DNA of 27,282 bases from an uncultured Flavobacteriales bacterium (GTDB lineage: Bacteria; Bacteroidota; Bacteroidia; Palsa-965), in the NCBI GenBank assembly GCA_937974275.1, contig CALJIF010000073.1, positions 1 through 27,282 on the forward strand. Reading direction: 5' to 3'. The notes beneath the pieces are model-generated. The model searched no databases and was not told where the DNA came from. It saw nothing but the letters and a program-made list of their open reading frames with translations. Positions 17,150 to 25,003 of the stretch are shown here, one piece after another; the first letter of the stretch is position 1; each line of letters starts with the position of its first letter. The translations under genes were made by a program, and so were the position numbers.

Positions 17150-18088
17150 ATGAAGAAGACATTAGTAGTTGTTGTTTTGCTGTTATCAGTAGAGGCTCTT
17201 TTCGCTCAAAACGTTCAATACAAGGTGACGCGTGATGATCCGGGAGATATCAATAATTTTTGGATGCAATTGGATTTAGCCCAGATGGATATTTCGTACA
17301 GAAATATGGACGGTGCTTCCTTCAATATAGGACTCACAGGCGTTGGTTTTCTGGGTAACGAATCCCGTCTTGGATTTGACTACACGGCGCGTTATGGATG
17401 GCTTACGATGAGTCGCATGCTGGATAGTGATTTTAAGCGGGCTCTACAATTCGAAGCCGGAGGTTTGCTGAAATTGTTCGAGACCAATAGGGTCAAGAAT
17501 GCAAAAGTTGTGTTAGACAGAAAAGATTACACTAACCGTCAAGGAAATCAGGTAACCGAATACACCTACATCACGATTCCTGCGAATTTCAGAAAGATAG
17601 TTCACGCGCGTGGTGGAGTATATTTCAAAAGAAATCCTCTTAAGTTAGATGCAGAAGATGTTGAGGCGGGACAGGCTTTTGGACGCGGCAATCTAGTATT
17701 TCCGGGAATTTATCTTGGATTATCGTCCATGCGCGTGAGAAACGTATACGTAAGTACCGATATCTTCGGTCGAACCTGGAATTCCGGAATCACAAGATTC
17801 TACGCAGACGTAATTATTGTTCCAACTCCTTTGCTTGATGGTTCTCGTTTAGAAAATGCGAAGCCTTTAGGGTTTCGTTTTGGTTACTCCACAATGGCGG
17901 CCGATGTTAAAAAGAATGCACGAAAAGGTGGATTTGGAACGCAAGTGGAAGTAGGAGTACGTCCTGTTGAAGGTATTTACGTAACCGGCACAGTGTATTT
18001 TACGATTATGCGCAAGAAATTGACGGCATTGGGTTATAAACCTCGTGAAGGTGCTAACGACAAGGGACAAATAATCGAAAAGGAGTAA
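17150..18088 (+). CDS. Exported protein of unknown function, RDDP-motif paralogue A
   Basis: I do not recognise this family. The 312-residue product has a clean signal peptide (MKKTLVVVVLLLSVEALFAQ) and a mature part rich in alternating hydrophobic/polar stretches, as in outer-membrane or surface beta proteins. Shortly after the cleavage site it has RDDP (residues 28-31), and towards the end GGFGTQVEVGVRP. Both landmarks recur in the third gene of this operon (RDDP at 33-36; SGFKMEFGARP), and the intervening segments LGFRFGYSTMAA and WGWRLRSEAMYN also align, so the two are probably distant paralogues. The stop is one base before the next gene's ATG, indicating co-translation with the OmpA-family protein. 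Candidate roles are an outer-membrane barrel or periplasmic scaffold; neither is proven. Confidence 0.85.
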   Translation: MKKTLVVVVLLLSVEALFAQNVQYKVTRDDPGDINNFWMQLDLAQMDISYRNMDGASFNIGLTGVGFLGNESRLGFDYTARYGWLTMSRMLDSDFKRALQFEAGGLLKLFETNRVKNAKVVLDRKDYTNRQGNQVTEYTYITIPANFRKIVHARGGVYFKRNPLKLDAEDVEAGQAFGRGNLVFPGIYLGLSSMRVRNVYVSTDIFGRTWNSGITRFYADVIIVPTPLLDGSRLENAKPLGFRFGYSTMAADVKKNARKGGFGTQVEVGVRPVEGIYVTGTVYFTIMRKKLTALGYKPREGANDKGQIIEKE

Positions 18089-18089
18089 T

Positions 18090-19613
18090 ATGAAGCGATT
18101 TGGAATTGCAATTGTAGCGCTTGTTGTACTCGGTTTTAAAGGAGAGAGTTATGAGAAAGTGTTTCTTTCCGACAACGTCAACTCAAAGACCGGAGAATTA
18201 CTCCCGTTAATTTCACCGGACGGCAAAAAATTGTTTTTCATTCGTGAAGAACATCCTAAGAACACCAACTACCCGGAAAAAGGAACTCAGGATATCTGGA
18301 TGAGCAAATTGGATGATAATGGAGCATGGTCTGAAGCAAGACACTTGAACCATCCGTTTAATCTGATCAGTAAAAATGCACTCATAGGTTTCTCCGCAGA
18401 TGGAAATACGCGTTATCTGAAAGGATATTTTGATAACGGGGAGTACAAGAGATCGGGGTTTTCATTCACCACATTAACTAAAAACGGCTGGTCAGAACCG
18501 CAAGGTATTCGCGTGAAAAACTACGACGATATGTTGGATAAAGGAACTACAGTTACCAATTACATGCATATCGATAACACGATTTTGTTGATGTCATTTC
18601 GACGGAAGAAAAAGCAAAATCACGATATCTATGTAAGTTTCAGAACGGGTAAAAATTCGTTCAGTGAACCTAAACCTATCGGATTAAATACGGATCAATA
18701 CGATGAAATATCTCCGTTTCTTGCTGCGGATGGCGTGACACTTTATTACTCCACCAATCGTGCCGGTGGCTACGGAAATAACGACATCTACATGACGCGA
18801 CGATTGGACGATACGTGGATGAACTGGTCTGAGCCTGTTAATCTTGGACCTGAAGTAAACAGCAGCGGATGGGACGCCTACTACTGTATTCCGGCTTCCG
18901 GTGATGTGGCTTACATGATTTCCACGAATCCCAAAAACGGAAGCTCGGATATCTGTAAAATTAAATTGAAAGAGGCTGTACGTCCTAAGCCTGTTGTGCT
19001 TGTTACAGGACGTGTGCTGGATCAGAAAACAGGAAAGCCGCTTAGTGCCGAAATCGTGTACAACCTGGTGACGGGAGGTGAGCCTATAGGTACTGCAATC
19101 AGCAATGAAGAAACCGGCGAATATCAAATCGTATTACCGTACGGACAGAATTATCGCTTCAACGCCATCGCATCCGGATATTATGCGGTAAGTGAAAACA
19201 TGGATTTGTCCAACTTAAAAGAGTACAAGGAAATAAAACGCGATTTGTATTTGGTGCCGATAGAAGTAGGGCAGGTGGTACGTTTGAATAACATCTTCTT
19301 TGAATTTGGTAAAGCCGAATTAAAACAAGAATCCTTTACGGAGTTGGATCGTGTAGTGACGTTGCTCAATGATAATCCTTCGATGTCCATTGAAATTGCC
19401 GGTCATACTGATAATGTAGGTTCCGATGCGGACAATCTGAAGTTGTCTCAGGATCGGGCTAATGCTGTTGTTGCGTATATCGTGTCTAAAGGAATTCCTG
19501 CTTCGCGCATTGTGGCAAAGGGTTACGGAGAAAGTGTGGCAATTGCAGACAACAACACAGAGGAAGGTCGTGCAGTAAATCGTCGTGTGGAATTTAAAAT
19601 TCTTAATCGATGA
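18090..19613 (+). CDS. PD40 repeat - carboxypeptidase-regulatory - OmpA C-terminal domain protein
   Basis: The 507-residue protein combines an N-terminal beta-propeller of PD40/WD40-like repeats (about 25-300; ISPDGKKLFFIREE, FSADGNTRYL, LAADGVTLYYSTNRAGGYGN), a carboxypeptidase-regulatory-like beta-sandwich (about 303-390) and an OmpA-like peptidoglycan-binding domain (about 395-507). The OmpA residues that hold diaminopimelate are in place: Asp441 (HTDNVGSD) and Arg456 (SQDRANAV), 15 residues apart as in known structures. The order PD40-CRD-OmpA resembles the T9SS cell-wall anchor PorE without its TPR part, and this protein has no lipobox cysteine, so it is more likely soluble in the periplasm. 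It should tie its operon partners to peptidoglycan. Its stop overlaps the next ATG (ATGA). Confidence 0.92.
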   Translation: MKRFGIAIVALVVLGFKGESYEKVFLSDNVNSKTGELLPLISPDGKKLFFIREEHPKNTNYPEKGTQDIWMSKLDDNGAWSEARHLNHPFNLISKNALIGFSADGNTRYLKGYFDNGEYKRSGFSFTTLTKNGWSEPQGIRVKNYDDMLDKGTTVTNYMHIDNTILLMSFRRKKKQNHDIYVSFRTGKNSFSEPKPIGLNTDQYDEISPFLAADGVTLYYSTNRAGGYGNNDIYMTRRLDDTWMNWSEPVNLGPEVNSSGWDAYYCIPASGDVAYMISTNPKNGSSDICKIKLKEAVRPKPVVLVTGRVLDQKTGKPLSAEIVYNLVTGGEPIGTAISNEETGEYQIVLPYGQNYRFNAIASGYYAVSENMDLSNLKEYKEIKRDLYLVPIEVGQVVRLNNIFFEFGKAELKQESFTELDRVVTLLNDNPSMSIEIAGHTDNVGSDADNLKLSQDRANAVVAYIVSKGIPASRIVAKGYGESVAIADNNTEEGRAVNRRVEFKILNR

Positions 19614-20581
19614 ACTTGTTGCGATATTATATACTGTTCATAGCTGCATTCGGCTTTCACGCGACAACGTTTGCTCAAGGAGATAAAGCAAGTATTGTTG
19701 TCGAACGTGATGATCCCAAACAAACTTTACTGATTTCCGGTGGTGCGTGGATGGATTACGGATTCAAACCGAAAAGTTCTCGCGTAGGATGGACGGCTAA
19801 AGGTGCGTACTTGCTGGGACGTTTTGCCAATGTAAGCGGGGAAGTTTATATGGGCGCAAGCAAACGTGATAAGGCATTGGAGGAATCTCCGTCATTGAAT
19901 CTCAAAACACACCAAACACTGGAAGGGCGATTCAGTTTGCATTTCAGCGACGTGATGGGAATGAAGCAAGAGAAAATTGATGTGGAGTCCTCTGTTTCCG
20001 GTAATACGGTTACTACCAAATCATTTACTGCGAATATGACAGCGCGTCAAATTAGTGCTTTAACGTTTTCTGTTTCTATGGTGCGACATCCCCTGCAACA
20101 AGGAAAGGATACTATTTGGAACACGTACAATGCCAATGACCTTTCTCCGGTTTACATTCCTTCGTTCGGGAACAATACACGCATGATGATGTTCTCGGCC
20201 GGTTTGCAGAAAATAGAAATCACGAATTATATCGCGCGCGTTAAAAATGTGACAACGGGAGCGGATTACGGAAGAAAAAAATCGCGCTGGAGAACGGAAT
20301 TAATTCTGGAGGCTTTATACGCACCGTTTGTAGGTTACGATAAATCCATGTCGGTTGTAGATCCTTTGGGCAATGTAATGATGTATGATATTCCACACGA
20401 ACCGTTAATGCGCAAGTGGGGTTGGCGTTTGCGTTCGGAAGCCATGTATAATGCGGGCGGATCCAGCGGGTTCAAAATGGAATTCGGTGCTCGTCCCGGT
20501 GTCAAATATCACACCACGAAAAACAAGAAAATGTCCAATTCGTACATCATATTATCATACAGTTTTGGAATCAGTATTTAA
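19610..20581 (+). CDS. Exported protein of unknown function, RDDP-motif paralogue B
   Basis: No family is recognised. The 323-residue product has a signal peptide (MNLLRYYILFIAAFGFHATTFAQ), an RDDP motif at residues 33-36, alternating beta-type sequence, a GFKMEFGARPG block near the end, and a C-terminus YIILSYSFGISI that looks like a beta-barrel closing strand. These points favour an outer-membrane beta-barrel. It resembles the first gene of the operon in length, motif order and several short segments, suggesting an old duplication that then flanked the OmpA-domain gene. Its ATG overlaps the preceding stop by 4 bases. A strong terminator at 20606-20637 closes the unit. Confidence 0.85.
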   Translation: MNLLRYYILFIAAFGFHATTFAQGDKASIVVERDDPKQTLLISGGAWMDYGFKPKSSRVGWTAKGAYLLGRFANVSGEVYMGASKRDKALEESPSLNLKTHQTLEGRFSLHFSDVMGMKQEKIDVESSVSGNTVTTKSFTANMTARQISALTFSVSMVRHPLQQGKDTIWNTYNANDLSPVYIPSFGNNTRMMMFSAGLQKIEITNYIARVKNVTTGADYGRKKSRWRTELILEALYAPFVGYDKSMSVVDPLGNVMMYDIPHEPLMRKWGWRLRSEAMYNAGGSSGFKMEFGARPGVKYHTTKNKKMSNSYIILSYSFGISI

Positions 20582-20605
20582 GGTTTTCTGAACCCCAAGT
20601 TGTGG

Positions 20606-20637
20606 AAACGGGATTGCTATGTGGCGATCCCGTTTTC
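20606..20637 (+). terminator. Intrinsic terminator of the 17150-20581 operon
   Basis: AAACGGGATTGC (20606-20617) pairs with GCGATCCCGTTT (20624-20635) across the six-base loop TATGTG, giving 12 pairs with one G-U wobble; the 3' arm runs into CGTTTTCATT. It sits 25 bases after the stop of the third gene and upstream of the bshC promoter, separating the two transcripts. Confidence 0.82.
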
Positions 20638-20682
20638 ATTGGTATTAATGCCCATCCTTAGATATTTATAACAGGTACTGCT

Positions 20683-20690
20683 TACCTTTG
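20683..20690 (+). promoter_or_regulatory. Probable -7 box of bshC, 4 bases before the ATG
   Basis: TACCTTTG at 20683-20690 is a perfect TAnnTTTG element, followed by TCGC and the ATG at 20695. No clear -33 TTG is visible at 19-21 bases. The preceding terminator means bshC needs its own promoter. Confidence 0.6.
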
Positions 20691-20694
20691 TCGC

Positions 20695-22260
20695 ATGAAA
20701 ACAGTTGCGCGTGTTTCGTATCAGAATTCAGGTTGGTTTTCGAAACTATTTATCGACTATACGCAACGGGCAACTGCACTGCAGCCCTATTTTCTCCATT
20801 TCCCCGATGCTGCCGGTTATCGTGATGCATTGAACAATACAACTTCATTACCGAACGATACCAATATTTTACCAACTGTTATTCGAGCACAATATGCTGC
20901 TGTAGGAATTCATCCTCCGCAACAATTACTCGATTCATTAAGCGAGCCGGAGACTTTAACAGTGTGCACAGGACATCAACTCGTTATTGCGGGAAGTCCG
21001 GTTTATTTTATTTATAAAATTGCAAGCACTATTGCGTTGGCAAAAAAGCTAAGCGCGGATATGAATCGGACTGTAGTGCCCGTATTCTGGATGGCTACAG
21101 AGGATCATGATGTGGATGAAATTCGCCAAGTGCACATCTTCGGTAAGTCATTCGAAACGGCAACTACATATTCAGGAGCTGTTGGTCGAATGAAAACAGA
21201 TGAAATTCAAGATCTGATTTCTGCATTAGCAGCATTGTGGCCGGAAGGAGAAGTGGCGACTGCAATACAGGAAATTTATCGTCGCGACAGAAGCATGAGT
21301 GCTGCTACACGCGATTTTGTACATCGATGTTTCGGGGATGAAATCGTGGTGCTGGATCCTGATGATGCACAATTGAAACGTCAGTTTATTAGTGTCATGC
21401 AGGATGATTTGTTTTCAGGAACTGCTTTCCGTTTGGTGAATGAAACAAACGCTGCGTTGGAACAACTGGGTTACAACATTCAGGTAAAACCTCGACAGAT
21501 AAACGTATTCTATTTGTCTGATGCTGCACGCGTGCGAATTGAACGTGAAGGTGATCGCTGGTTTACGGTCGATCAATCCAAAGTATGGAATAGCCAAGAA
21601 CTACTTGACGAGTTGAATGCGCATCCCGAAAACTTTTCACCGAATGTGGTGCTGCGACCGTTATACCAACAAAGGATTTTACGCAACATTTCATACATCG
21701 GTGGGCCGGGTGAGTTAGCGTATTGGTTACAATACCGATCGATGTTTGTATATTATGGAATTTATTTTCCGGTGTTGCAACCGCGTTGGTTTGCTGCTCG
21801 AATAGACGATTCCATGCTGCAAAAAATAGCACGTATGGAATTGAAGCCTGAACAGTTTTTTGGGTCAATTGACGAATTGGTAAAAGATTATGTAGCGAAG
21901 CATTCTACAGTCGAATTGAGCACCGCAGAAGAAGCGGCAACGTTAAATGCGTTATATAACGATCTCAAATTGCGTGCAAAACAAGTAGACGCGACGTTAG
22001 AAAAAACTGTGGAAGCGGAATTGGCTAAAACATTGTCAGGTTTGCAACAGCTGGAAAGTAAAATGATGCGTGCCGCCAAGCAACGCAGCGATGCCGATGT
22101 ACAACAGCTGCGTAAAATTGCGGATAAATTAATGCCGGGTGGTACGCCTCAGGATCGTGTGGAGTCGGTGCTGAACTGGAAACAACCTTTTGTTCTTGCG
22201 AAGCAATTGCCGGAAGCCATCGATCCGTTGGATTTTTCAATCCATATTTGGACCGACTAA
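20695..22260 (+). CDS. bshC: Bacillithiol biosynthesis cysteine-adding enzyme BshC
   Basis: The 521-residue protein matches BshC in length and in the conserved blocks CTGHQLVIAGSPVYFIYKIA, VPVFWMATEDHDVDEIRQVH and YIGGPGELAYWLQYR, with a long C-terminal coiled coil (about 400-480). It performs the last step of bacillithiol synthesis in the cytoplasm, attaching cysteine to glucosaminyl-malate. The other genes of the pathway (bshA, bshB) are not in this window, as is usual when the pathway is scattered. The gene has its own near-leaderless promoter box and converges with the T9SS cargo gene, sharing CTAA at the stops. Confidence 0.95.
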   Translation: MKTVARVSYQNSGWFSKLFIDYTQRATALQPYFLHFPDAAGYRDALNNTTSLPNDTNILPTVIRAQYAAVGIHPPQQLLDSLSEPETLTVCTGHQLVIAGSPVYFIYKIASTIALAKKLSADMNRTVVPVFWMATEDHDVDEIRQVHIFGKSFETATTYSGAVGRMKTDEIQDLISALAALWPEGEVATAIQEIYRRDRSMSAATRDFVHRCFGDEIVVLDPDDAQLKRQFISVMQDDLFSGTAFRLVNETNAALEQLGYNIQVKPRQINVFYLSDAARVRIEREGDRWFTVDQSKVWNSQELLDELNAHPENFSPNVVLRPLYQQRILRNISYIGGPGELAYWLQYRSMFVYYGIYFPVLQPRWFAARIDDSMLQKIARMELKPEQFFGSIDELVKDYVAKHSTVELSTAEEAATLNALYNDLKLRAKQVDATLEKTVEAELAKTLSGLQQLESKMMRAAKQRSDADVQQLRKIADKLMPGGTPQDRVESVLNWKQPFVLAKQLPEAIDPLDFSIHIWTD

Positions 22261-23585
22261 TACGTCGCAAAAACCGGTACGCGAATGGCTTTTGTTTGTG
22301 TGCCTGCGTACACACGAACAATGTAAATCCCAAAGGCTAATGTTTCGGGAAAAGTAACCTGCCCTGAACCTTCACCGCGCCCGATTAATTTTCCATCCGC
22401 ACTGTACAATTCGTACCTCGAATATTGATCGACCGGAAGTTGTACTGTCACGTTATAACCATCGTACCAGGCATGCGCCTGCAGCGTTCCCGAGCGGTCT
22501 AAAACAATAATGTCGGAGTAGGAGGAAGCGCCGTTAAAATCAACTTGTTTAATTCTGTAGTAATACGTGCCATACGCTGTGCCGTTGTAATCCATTAAAT
22601 TGTAATGGTTGGTTTGTGAACTGTTCCCTGCTCCTTGCACGCGACCAATTTGGTAGAAGTTAACACCATCCAAACTACGCTCTACATCAAAGAAATGATT
22701 GTTGGTCTCTGTTGCTGTTGACCACAAAATTTTATTCCCCGTTTGATGTACTTCTCCTGATGCCGATAGCCATTCAACAGGAAGAATAACCGCACATGCA
22801 ATATCAAACGGCCAAACGTTGAAATCATCAATTTGCATGTGATGGTCATTCGCGGCATCATTCACATCTGTCCACCGTAGCATTATTTCTTCGCCAATAG
22901 GAATAGTTACAGTAATACAACCTGAAATGCGAACACGATTAGCAGCATTATTACCGTTTAAACCTAAACATTGGTTCGAAGTGCCCGTACAAGCACTTCC
23001 ACCTAAACTTGCACTTTGTGAACTTGTATAAATCTGCGTGAAATTAAGTGCTGTAGCGTTCGTCCACGACCCGGCGGTTAGACTGGTTACTGTCGGACCT
23101 ACCTGGTAACTGAATAACAAAGTATTTACATTGGTTTGATTCTCCGCAATACTCCATTGCTCTCCAACATAATCCACATACAAGGATGTGATTACGTTTC
23201 CTGTATTGTTCACGAGTCGAACACCTATCCAACACGTACCTGTACTTCCTGCGGCACGCGAACCTAAACTTCGGTCTCCGGACGCGTCTCCGCAGATATA
23301 AATACTACCTGCATTATTGGTTGTTGTTGTTATTGATGTTTCCAGCAACGGCTGATCGTCGCAACACGTATTCGCAGCGGTGGTAAGTTGTTCATCTACG
23401 TACCAGCCTAATAGTGTGGTGTTTTGAGTCCAACTGTACGCAGAACCATCGGTTCCGCCGGTTAATCCGTTAAAGTTTTGTGAATACGCCGTTCCCAATG
23501 TAGTAAACTGCGCTTGAGCTACAACAAAAGGCGCCGCATTTACAATAATTGATGCTAAGAAAAGTATCCTTGCTACAACGTGCAT
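22257..23585 (-). CDS. Secreted protein with T9SS C-terminal sorting domain
   Basis: From the ATG at 23585 the product is 442 residues with a signal peptide (MHVVARILFLASIIVNAAPF, cleavage near AQAQF). The middle region is rich in Thr, Asn, Ser and Gly and contains a CCDD and several further cysteines. Residues about 275-360 form the Ig-like block often found before T9SS tails (LPVEWLSASGEV, STATETNNHFFDVERSLDG, YYYRIKQVDFNGASSYSD). The last 75 residues look like a type A sorting domain (YELYSADGKLIGRGEGSG, GIYIVRVYAGTQTKAIRVPV). It should be exported through T9SS and released or anchored at the cell surface; its N-terminal function is not recognised. An in-frame TTG at 23666 was rejected because it would place the signal peptide internally. 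Confidence 0.88.
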   Translation of the reverse strand: MHVVARILFLASIIVNAAPFVVAQAQFTTLGTAYSQNFNGLTGGTDGSAYSWTQNTTLLGWYVDEQLTTAANTCCDDQPLLETSITTTTNNAGSIYICGDASGDRSLGSRAAGSTGTCWIGVRLVNNTGNVITSLYVDYVGEQWSIAENQTNVNTLLFSYQVGPTVTSLTAGSWTNATALNFTQIYTSSQSASLGGSACTGTSNQCLGLNGNNAANRVRISGCITVTIPIGEEIMLRWTDVNDAANDHHMQIDDFNVWPFDIACAVILPVEWLSASGEVHQTGNKILWSTATETNNHFFDVERSLDGVNFYQIGRVQGAGNSSQTNHYNLMDYNGTAYGTYYYRIKQVDFNGASSYSDIIVLDRSGTLQAHAWYDGYNVTVQLPVDQYSRYELYSADGKLIGRGEGSGQVTFPETLAFGIYIVRVYAGTQTKAIRVPVFATY

Positions 23586-23718
23586 TGGTGTTCGTACACC
23601 GTTGGTTCCGGCTGCGATGTATATGCCGGTAGGATGTTCAACGATTGTATGGTAAAGGTAAGCCAAGATTTTTAGAATAGTCTTAAACTCACTTTACCAA
23701 ATTATTAATCTTAATTCA

Positions 23719-23751
23719 CAAAAAAAGCCGTCCACGTTTCCGCGACGGCTT
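23719..23751 (-). terminator. Intrinsic terminator after rplS
   Basis: On the minus strand AAGCCGTC (23751-23744) pairs with GACGGCTT (23732-23725), with a further C-G closed inner loop containing GAAA, followed by a run of T residues to about 23720. It lies 21 bases beyond the rplS stop and upstream of the T9SS cargo gene. Confidence 0.85.
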
Positions 23752-23772
23752 CGAAATATGCTTGGCCTGGAA

Positions 23773-24138
23773 TTAACTCGCAGATTCGCTAACCTGAATC
23801 TTTTCAGCGATACGAGCCTTCTTACCTGTTAAGTTACGTAAGTAGAAAATACGTGCACGACGTACAACACCACGCTTCTTCACTTCAATTTTTTCAATGA
23901 ATGGCGAGTGAATAGGGAAGATACGCTCAACACCAACACCGTTCGACATTTTACGAACTGTGAAAGAATGAACCGCATCATGACCACGACGTTGCAATAC
24001 CACACCGGTAAACAACTGAACGCGTTCCTTATCGCCTTCTTTGATTTTATAGTGAATAGTAACGGTATCTCCCGCCTTAAATGATGGATGTGATGACTTC
24101 GTTACAACTTGTGATTCAATTAATTCTAGCAAATTCAT
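23773..24138 (-). CDS. rplS: 50S ribosomal protein bL19
   Basis: The 121-residue product starting MNLLELIESQ is bL19, with KAGDTVTIHYKIKEGDKERV, QLFTGVVLQRRG and the basic block VKKRGVVRRARIFYLRN. It sits at the interface of the two ribosomal subunits. The ATG at 24138 was chosen over an in-frame TTG at 24165 because it gives the conserved N-terminus and the extra stretch would translate the leader hairpin. The gene follows trmD, as in many bacteria, but has its own promoter and terminator, so it can be transcribed separately from trmD. Confidence 0.97.
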   Translation of the reverse strand: MNLLELIESQVVTKSSHPSFKAGDTVTIHYKIKEGDKERVQLFTGVVLQRRGHDAVHSFTVRKMSNGVGVERIFPIHSPFIEKIEVKKRGVVRRARIFYLRNLTGKKARIAEKIQVSESAS

Positions 24139-24148
24139 GACTACAATG

Positions 24149-24168
24149 TTTTGTTGGTTTCCCAAAAA
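24149..24168 (-). promoter_or_regulatory. Leader hairpin with GAAA tetraloop upstream of rplS
   Basis: On the minus strand the sequence TTTTTGG-GAAA-CCAAcAAAA (24168-24149) folds into a stem with a GNRA-type GAAA loop: four pairs next to the loop, a single bulged C, then at least three A-T pairs. It fills most of the predicted 5' leader and ends 10 bases before the ATG. It could bind bL19 for feedback control, but that is inference. Confidence 0.5.
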
Positions 24169-24175
24169 TGGAGTG

Positions 24176-24207
24176 CAAATATAGAGGCTTTCACGAAACA
24201 GACAAAA
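24176..24207 (-). promoter_or_regulatory. Promoter of rplS
   Basis: Read on the minus strand, TTTTG (24207-24203) and TATATTTG (24183-24176) are separated by exactly 19 bases, a full match to the phylum consensus. The ATG is 37 bases downstream, giving a leader of about 30 bases. Confidence 0.8.
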
Positions 24208-24307
24208 GTTTAGCTTAAATATTCTAAATTAAATGTGAATAGGACTGCAATGTTATTTTATTTCTATCTCGTTTAATTCGCTTAAAATCAAAAAGATGCG
24301 TGAATTT

Positions 24308-24325
24308 ACAGATATGTTTATCTGT
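24308..24325 (-). other. AT-rich stem-loop at the end of trmD
   Basis: ACAGATA (24308-24314) and TATCTGT (24319-24325) form a perfect 7-pair stem with a 4-base loop that overlaps the last base of the trmD stop codon. It is AT-rich and followed on the minus strand by AAATTC, so it would be a poor terminator; it may be an mRNA 3' end or processing element. Confidence 0.35.
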
Positions 24326-24999
24326 TATTTTAACAAGTCGGGGCGGCGTTCTTTTGTGCGTTGCAATGCTTTTTCATGCCTCCATTTTTCAATGTTCGCA
24401 TCATGTCCCGATAAAAGTACGTCCGGAACTTTCCAACCTCGGAATTCCGCAGGACGCGTATAAACCGGTGGAGCCAATAAATTATCCTGAAAAGAATCGC
24501 TCAATGCAGATGTTTCATCATTCAAAACACCCGGGATCAAACGTATTACCGCATCGGCAACAACTGCAGCAGCCAGTTCACCACCGGATAATACATAGCT
24601 TCCAATTGAAATTTCTTTGGTAATAAAATGTTCGCGTACGCGTTCATCTATGCCTTTATAATGACCGCAGAGGATCATCAAATTTTTCTTCAACGACAAC
24701 GCATTGGCCATAGGCTGATCCAACAGCTGACCATCAGGAGACATATAGATGATTTCATCGTATTCTGTACGCGACTTCAAGTCTTCGATACAAGCCACGA
24801 TGGGCTCAATTTTCATCACCATTCCGGCCCCGCCGCCAAACGCATAATCATCAACCGATTTGTGTTTATCCGTTGCATAATCACGTAACGAAATAACATT
24901 AACCGTCGCAATTCCTTTGTCTTGCGCGCGTTTCAGAATGGAGTGCGAAAACGGACCACTCAACAAATCAGGAACCACGGAAATGATGTCAATGCGCAT
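24325..24999 (-). CDS. trmD: tRNA (guanine-37-N1)-methyltransferase TrmD
   Basis: The 224-residue SPOUT enzyme methylates G37 of tRNAs with a G36 anticodon neighbour, preventing frameshifts. Trefoil-knot motifs are clear: YMSPDGQLLDQ, ILCGHYKGIDERV and EISIGSYVLSGGELAA. The catalytic region RLIPGVL...SALSDSFQDNLL keeps the expected Arg and Asp, and VYTRPAEFRGW and the C-terminal RRPDLL are standard. The one oddity is Ser134 in IGSYVL where nearly all homologues I recall have Asp (IGDYVL). The gene precedes rplS in the same direction. A perfect promoter box ends 4 bases before the ATG. Confidence 0.97.
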   Translation of the reverse strand: MRIDIISVVPDLLSGPFSHSILKRAQDKGIATVNVISLRDYATDKHKSVDDYAFGGGAGMVMKIEPIVACIEDLKSRTEYDEIIYMSPDGQLLDQPMANALSLKKNLMILCGHYKGIDERVREHFITKEISIGSYVLSGGELAAAVVADAVIRLIPGVLNDETSALSDSFQDNLLAPPVYTRPAEFRGWKVPDVLLSGHDANIEKWRHEKALQRTKERRPDLLK

Positions 25000-25003
25000 G
25001 ATG

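Noticed and set aside
18081..18085. AGGAG resembling a Shine-Dalgarno site 4 bases before the OmpA-family ATG
   Set aside because: It is part of the last codons of the preceding gene (Lys-Glu) and other starts in the window lack such sites, in line with the phylum.
23586..23666. N-terminal extension of the T9SS cargo from a TTG at 23666
   Set aside because: It would place a good signal peptide 27 residues inside the protein; the ATG at 23585 is the natural start.
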